Positions 60,473 to 64,000 of a stretch of 64,000 nt of DNA are shown piece after piece; position 1 is the stretch's first letter, and each line of letters begins with the position of its first letter. The stretch covers positions 1 through 64,000 of the forward strand of contig NYUD01000066.1 in the NCBI GenBank assembly GCA_002683825.1, in the 5' to 3' direction. The DNA is from Planctomycetota bacterium (GTDB lineage: Bacteria; Planctomycetota; UBA1135; GCA-002686595). The notes beneath the pieces were generated by a model. It was not told where the DNA came from and did no database searches. It saw only the letters and a list, made by a program, of their open reading frames with translations. A program made the position numbers and the translations under genes.

Positions 60473-60505
60473 ACCCCGGCAGGGGCTCTTTTTCCCCGGC
60501 TCACA
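60473..60505 (+). repeat. Possible interspersed element copy
   Basis: ACCCCGGCAGGGGCTCTTTT followed by TCCCCGGC, shortly after the isomerase stop. AGGGGCTCTTTTTCCCCGG parallels the AGGGGTGTTTTCGCCCGG of the 25101 copy, but the CCAA part is missing. Confidence 0.35.
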
Positions 60506-60615
60506 ACGGAACGACGGGCGGCTCCACACGGGAACAGGCGCTCCTTCTCGAGCATCGTTTCAGGCCTTGGAGGCGTGGGTGCACCCGCGCCCCCGACCGG
60601 TGCGAGGGTGAGCAC

Positions 60616-60657
60616 AAAAAAAGACCGGCGCCCGCCGATCGGATCGGGGGCGCCGGT
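60616..60657 (-). terminator. Intrinsic terminator of the metzincin gene
   Basis: On the minus strand ACCGGCGCCC pairs perfectly with GGGCGCCGGT (10 bp) and is followed by C and seven T. It lies 45-87 bp after the stop at 60703 and is a textbook Rho-independent terminator. Confidence 0.9.
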
Positions 60658-60702
60658 GAAGGTCACCGGATCGAAGGGGCGATCCGGCGCTTGGGGGAGC
60701 GT

Positions 60703-62046
60703 TCAGGGAGCTGCGCCCAGGGTGATGCTTTCCGCGTTGCAAAGCACCGTCGAAGTGAGGCTGAAGGTGAACCCCTGGGCCGTCGCCTGGGCACCGAGGA
60801 AACTCGGGTTGGCCACGGGCGTGACGCTGTAGGGATCGATTCCTCCGCCGGAGGGGCCGATCAGGAAGCCGTACTGCGGCGAACCGAGGTTCACCAGCAA
60901 CTCGCCGGCTGCGATCGGGATCAGCGCACTACCCGCGTAGACCAGGACGCCGCTGAAGCCGGCACCGCCGGGGTGACCCGAGGCGTCGACCTGCATGTTG
61001 AACGGCTGGCCCAGCTGCGGAAGACTCGTGCTCATGAAGCACGCCGGGTTCGAACCGCTGCCGTTGGTGAACACCGACGCGCCGAACAGCGGCTCGCCGA
61101 GGGTCGTCGGGAAGGCGTTCGAAAGGTCGGTGTTCATGCCGCCGGCATTCTTCACCATCACGTCCCCCATGCCCGCGCTGGCGGGAATGGCAACCGTGAT
61201 CGAGGTTCCACCACCGGTCGAGGCGACGTTGAAGATCCGCACGCGTGCATCCGCACTCGTTCCGGTCACGCTGCCGTTGGTGAACCACACCTCGTTCGTC
61301 GCTGCGGCATCGAAGCCCGTTCCGGTAATCGTGATGTTTCCGCCAGCGGTCGAGACGTTCGAGATGACGGGCTTGATGCCCGACATCGCGCCGTAGATGA
61401 ACTGCAGACCGTTGATGTCGTCGGGCGAGATCGAGCGTTCGGCCTCCGAACCGGGGGATCCGGACGGTAACATGGTAGCTCCACCGCACGTCGAGTGCCC
61501 GAGTCCCAGCGCATGTCCGTACTCGTGGGTCATGACGCCCTGGAGGTCGAAGAAAATCGTACTGATGTTGGCCGGACCGTCGGCAAAAGCGAAGTTGTTG
61601 TCGCAGTAGCGAATCTTCCAGCCGTTGGAGATCGGTGTCTCCGTGAACGCGATGATGCCGCCGCCGCAGGTATTGATGGCCGAGACGATGTTGTCGTTCG
61701 TGCCGCCGACGCCGTTGGCATTCCCGAGCCAGAGAACGTCGAAGTTGGCGCCACCGTTGCCGATCTCGGGCTGGTCGATCCCACCGGAGGGACTCCGGGC
61801 GGCGCTACTCCACTCGGCTGCACCTTTCCAGATCGCCTGCTCGGCTCCCAGGGCTCCCGGAAAATCAGGGAAACCCCGGACGTTGTTGTTGCTGCCCACG
61901 TCGGAAAAATTATTGAAGACACGGATGTCGCGCTGGCCGACACCGAGGCTGCCCCCGATCGTGCTGAAGCTGGCTTCGGCCGGAGCGAGCAGCATCGCTG
62001 CACACCCCAGAGCGACGGTGGAAAGAAGGAGTTGTTTTTTGTTCAT
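60703..62046 (-). CDS. Secreted matrixin-like metalloprotease with IPT/TIG-like and C-terminal modules
   Basis: 447 aa with signal peptide (LLLSTVALGCAAMLLAPAEA). The metzincin zinc motif HEYGHALGLGH (HExxHxxGxxH) near residue 175 and Met-turn TMLPSGSPG are complete, so it is probably an active zinc protease. Residues about 225-310 form a TIG-like domain (KPVISNVSTAGGNITITGTG, NEVWFTNGSVTG). The last 130 residues resemble the secreted C-terminal modules at 25311 and 40454. The start lies 9 nt after the stop of the upstream secreted protein, with GGAG as ribosome-binding site; the two form an operon. Confidence 0.9.
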   Translation of the reverse strand: MNKKQLLLSTVALGCAAMLLAPAEASFSTIGGSLGVGQRDIRVFNNFSDVGSNNNVRGFPDFPGALGAEQAIWKGAAEWSSAARSPSGGIDQPEIGNGGANFDVLWLGNANGVGGTNDNIVSAINTCGGGIIAFTETPISNGWKIRYCDNNFAFADGPANISTIFFDLQGVMTHEYGHALGLGHSTCGGATMLPSGSPGSEAERSISPDDINGLQFIYGAMSGIKPVISNVSTAGGNITITGTGFDAAATNEVWFTNGSVTGTSADARVRIFNVASTGGGTSITVAIPASAGMGDVMVKNAGGMNTDLSNAFPTTLGEPLFGASVFTNGSGSNPACFMSTSLPQLGQPFNMQVDASGHPGGAGFSGVLVYAGSALIPIAAGELLVNLGSPQYGFLIGPSGGGIDPYSVTPVANPSFLGAQATAQGFTFSLTSTVLCNAESITLGAAP

Positions 62047-62055
62047 CGGATACTC

Positions 62056-62598
62056 CTACCTTCCGAGCTTGGTGCGGTAGAGACGCGCCAGGCTCGCTCC
62101 AAGGTCTTCGGACGTGATGTTGTTGACGATCGCGTAGCCCTCGCCACGCCCCAGCACGAAAGTGCCGCCAAGAACGCGATACAGACCGCCGTGGGCGGCC
62201 GTAAGGGCGTTGGCCGAGACACCGCCGCCCATGTTGTCCTGCCACTGATAGAACGCGGTGACGGTGTTGCCTATCAGGATGTCGTCCTTGGCCGGGGCCT
62301 CGGAGTTGTACACACCCTCGGTGTCGCTGATGAAACCGCCATGGAAGGTCACCTGGAGCGTTGAGGGGGTGTCGTCCACCAGGGAACGGCCCTCGATCGT
62401 CAGGGTGGTGTAGTAAAGCTCTGGCCCATCGACCGGATCGTCCACCCGGAAGACTTCGGTATCCACGATGGTGCCGAGGATCGCTCCGTCGGCAAGCTCC
62501 ACCATTTCCTCGAGGCTCAAGCTACGGATCTGGGCCGCCGCAACCGCACAGAAGGCGACGGCCAGGGCGGCCAGCCCTACGAATCCTTTGTTTTTCAT
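62056..62598 (-). CDS. Secreted protein co-encoded with the metzincin protease
   Basis: 180 aa from ATG 62598 (signal peptide KGFVGLAALAVAFCAVAAA). The N-terminus RSLSLEEMVELADGAILGTI resembles a family of secreted proteins often placed next to matrixin-like proteases in myxobacteria and related groups. The rest is beta-rich (TTLTIEGRSLVDDTPSTLQV, GGTFVLGRGEGYAIV). No catalytic motif. A 12-G tract lies about 35 bp upstream. An inhibitor or chaperone role for the protease is possible but unproven. Confidence 0.75.
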   Translation of the reverse strand: MKNKGFVGLAALAVAFCAVAAAQIRSLSLEEMVELADGAILGTIVDTEVFRVDDPVDGPELYYTTLTIEGRSLVDDTPSTLQVTFHGGFISDTEGVYNSEAPAKDDILIGNTVTAFYQWQDNMGGGVSANALTAAHGGLYRVLGGTFVLGRGEGYAIVNNITSEDLGASLARLYRTKLGR

Positions 62599-62632
62599 TC
62601 TTGTACTCGTCTCATGAAGTTCCGGGACGGAC

Positions 62633-62682
62633 GGGGGGGGGGGGCACTTCTCAGCCCGCTCCCGATCGGGGAGCGGGAGAAG
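62633..62682. other. 12-G homopolymer tract and adjacent hairpin
   Basis: Twelve consecutive G (62633-62644) lie 35 bp upstream of the ATG at 62598 (they read as C on that strand). Next to it CTTCT/AGAAG and CCCGCTCCC/GGGAGCGGG form a 14-bp stem with a 3-nt bulge and 5-nt loop. Such tracts are slippage-prone and could vary promoter spacing; that is inference. Confidence 0.5.
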
Positions 62683-63117
62683 ACGCGCGCGGAGCCCCCT
62701 CATGATCCTTGCCGCGGGGAGAAGGAATGGGACGAGGTTATGGGTCTTTTCCGATTTTTGGGCGGGAAGACGCCAAATTTTGGCCTCCGCCCGGTGATTC
62801 GATTCCCGATCCGGGGGGTGAGGGGTCCCTCGTCCGGAGTATCCCCACCCCGTGTCTCTCCCGCGTACGAAGCCCGACGGGGCCGAAAGGCGACCCGGAG
62901 GTGGGGCAGATGAGGAGGATGGCGCCCCGGGAGCAGTGGGCTCCCGGCCCCGGACGGGCCGGCGAGACCCGGATGCAAGGCCTCGGTGCACCGCACGAGA
63001 ACGGGTCGAGAGCTCCCCGACTTCAGGACCCCTGACGCGACGGCATTCTCCGCCGGTAGAACGACGACATTCGGTCGCCGACCCGCCACTTCGTCCCGTA
63101 CTTGGGATGCGCTTTCG

Positions 63118-63140
63118 AAATCACGACGAGATCGTGATTT
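63118..63140. promoter_or_regulatory. 9-bp-stem hairpin upstream of the last gene
   Basis: AAATCACGA pairs perfectly with TCGTGATTT across CGAGA. It lies about 115 bp before the ATG at 63256. Could be an operator or leader structure; no regulator is identified. Confidence 0.35.
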
Positions 63141-63255
63141 GTCGTCCCTTCCCGTGGGTAGGGTGTGAGCGGGCGATCGACCGAAGCCCACGAGCTTCAC
63201 TGGAGCGTCCCTTCGGCTCGAATTGCTCCTGGATCGACCGGAAGGAAGTGTGCGC

Positions 63256-64000
63256 ATGGGGGTACGTGCGGTTCGAATCTGCGTCGGCCTCGTCACTTCG
63301 GCCGTGGCCGGGGCGGCCGCGGCTTGGCCTCAGGCCTCGTCGCCGGGCGCCGGCTCACAGCCGCCGCGTATTCTGGACCTCGATCTCTCCACGGACAATC
63401 ACTCGCGCGTGTTCGTTCGATGGACGACGAACGAGCCGACGACCTGGACGCTGGATTGGGGAGAGTTGTTGCCCCTGCCCCGTCGGATCTCCGGAGACGC
63501 TCCGAAGACCTCCCACGGCGTGATGCTCCGGGGCCTCGGCGGCTCGCTGATCCGAATCACTCTGAGAGCGAAAAACGTGCTCGGGGTCCCGAGCATCCCC
63601 TTCAACGCGGGTTTCGATCCCGACAACGTCCGGATCGATGACGATCCGCCGGTCTTGACGGATGTACGGATCCACTCCGACGCAATAGGGGACGCAACCC
63701 TCGTCCTGTGGAGGGCCGACGAGCCGGTCGTATCGACCCTCGAATACGGCCTCACGACGGAGTATTCGGTTCAGTCTTCGACCGGAATGACTTTTGGCGA
63801 GATCCACAGCACGGTACTCACCGACCTGCTTTCAGCCACCGAGTATCACCTCCGCCTGAGCGTGACCGATGTCTTCGGCAACACCACGACGACCGCCGAT
63901 CAGCCCTTTCTCAACGGTAGTTCGCACGACCAGATCATCGAAGGCAGTCGCACGACCTGGTTTCCGATAACGCTCGATCTTCCCGGTCCCCAGGCTTCCG
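63256..64000 (+). CDS. Partial secreted protein with fibronectin-III-like domains
   Basis: Open from ATG 63256 to the window end (at least 248 codons, 3' end missing). GGAAGGAAG just upstream is a good ribosome-binding site. Begins with a signal peptide (RAVRICVGLVTSAVAGAAAA). Two beta-sandwich segments follow: HSRVFVRWTTNEPTTWTLDW, and, after DDDPPVLTDVRIHSDAIGDA, WRADEPVVSTLEYGLTTEYS with LSATEYHLRLSVTDVFGNTT. These WxxxEP...Y/W and LxxxTxYxxR/xVxDxxGN features are typical of fibronectin-III/purple-acid-phosphatase-like N-terminal domains. Extracellular; catalytic part, if any, lies beyond the window. Confidence 0.8.
   Translation, partial: MGVRAVRICVGLVTSAVAGAAAAWPQASSPGAGSQPPRILDLDLSTDNHSRVFVRWTTNEPTTWTLDWGELLPLPRRISGDAPKTSHGVMLRGLGGSLIRITLRAKNVLGVPSIPFNAGFDPDNVRIDDDPPVLTDVRIHSDAIGDATLVLWRADEPVVSTLEYGLTTEYSVQSSTGMTFGEIHSTVLTDLLSATEYHLRLSVTDVFGNTTTTADQPFLNGSSHDQIIEGSRTTWFPITLDLPGPQAS

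Larger units (their letters stand above)
62599..63255. other. Long intergenic region with poly-G tract and two hairpins
   Basis: About 650 bp with no supported gene. It contains a 12-G tract (62633-62644), a hairpin right after it, and a second hairpin at 63118-63140. The frames that run through it are Arg/Pro/Gly-rich and look non-coding. Confidence 0.5.

Noticed and set aside
63268..63297. GGTTCGAATC followed by a partly pairing stem, resembling a tRNA T-arm
   Set aside because: No matching acceptor, D-arm or anticodon arm lies at the right distance upstream; it falls inside the signal-peptide coding part of the last gene.
1..64000. CRISPR array, IS element, integrase or prophage
   Set aside because: No direct-repeat/spacer pattern, transposase, recombinase or phage structural gene was seen; the repeats present are dispersed and intergenic.

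Overview
The window is GC-rich and gene-dense, and looks like the chromosome of a Planctomycetota-type bacterium. The evidence is three large membrane Ser/Thr kinases fused to formylglycine-enzyme-like (SUMF1) domains, several ECF sigma factors, arylsulfatase-like enzymes, Tat-exported sugar enzymes, many secreted proteins of unknown role, and a very large RHS/YD protein. The phylum call is inference from gene content; no rRNA, tRNA, integrase or IS element was recognised.

Layout. 0.1-7.3 kb (minus): two overlapping kinase-SUMF1 genes and a secreted gluzincin-like protein. 7.6-13.1 kb: alpha/beta hydrolase, HEAT/vWA protein, DUF1801 protein, PQQ-propeller protein, small membrane protein. 13.3-16.5 kb (minus): a four-gene unit joined by 4-nt overlaps (FadR-type regulator, small subunit, GMC oxidoreductase, unknown), with a perfect FadR/PdhR-type palindrome at the regulator start. 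16.7-23.4 kb: TPR protein, secreted protein, a possible ECF remnant, a third kinase-SUMF1, a small zinc-ribbon protein. 23.5-34.3 kb: two ECF sigma genes, a secreted protein and a 2124-aa RHS protein with a Cys-rich tail and a small BamE-like downstream gene. A roughly 80-bp repeat lies upstream of the second sigma gene, the secreted protein and the RHS gene, so these may form one regulon. 34.4-43.1 kb: sulfatase, MarC, Cys-rich secreted protein, CDF transporter, DoxX, GH18 chitinase, SGNH hydrolase.

43.3-52.9 kb is the most interesting part. A peroxiredoxin gene has an in-frame TGA exactly where the peroxidatic Cys should be, followed by a strong SECIS-like hairpin, so it is probably a selenocysteine enzyme. 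Nine kilobases away is a senA-senB-egtD operon, the recognisable core of selenoneine biosynthesis. Convergent with egtD is an OpuC/EgtU-like ABC transporter (ATPase plus a fused binding protein-permease), a good candidate for a selenoneine, ergothioneine or hercynine transporter. Selenophosphate synthetase (SelD/SenC) is not in the window, but both pathways would need it. An MFS (MHS-type) transporter, a lipoprotein sulfatase and an acylphosphatase lie in between.

53-64 kb: a gluzincin-like protein whose HExxH motif reads HHVGH, secreted proteins, a truncated penicillin acylase, a cluster of Gfo/Idh/MocA oxidoreductase, SUMF1 lipoprotein and TIM-barrel isomerase, a metzincin protease with its secreted partner, and the start of a secreted beta-sandwich protein that runs off the end.

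Across the window more than ten intergenic gaps carry copies of a short element with the core TCCAAAGGGG followed by a T/C-rich stretch and a GC-rich segment, often directly after a stop codon or before a start. I do not recognise it as a named repeat family.
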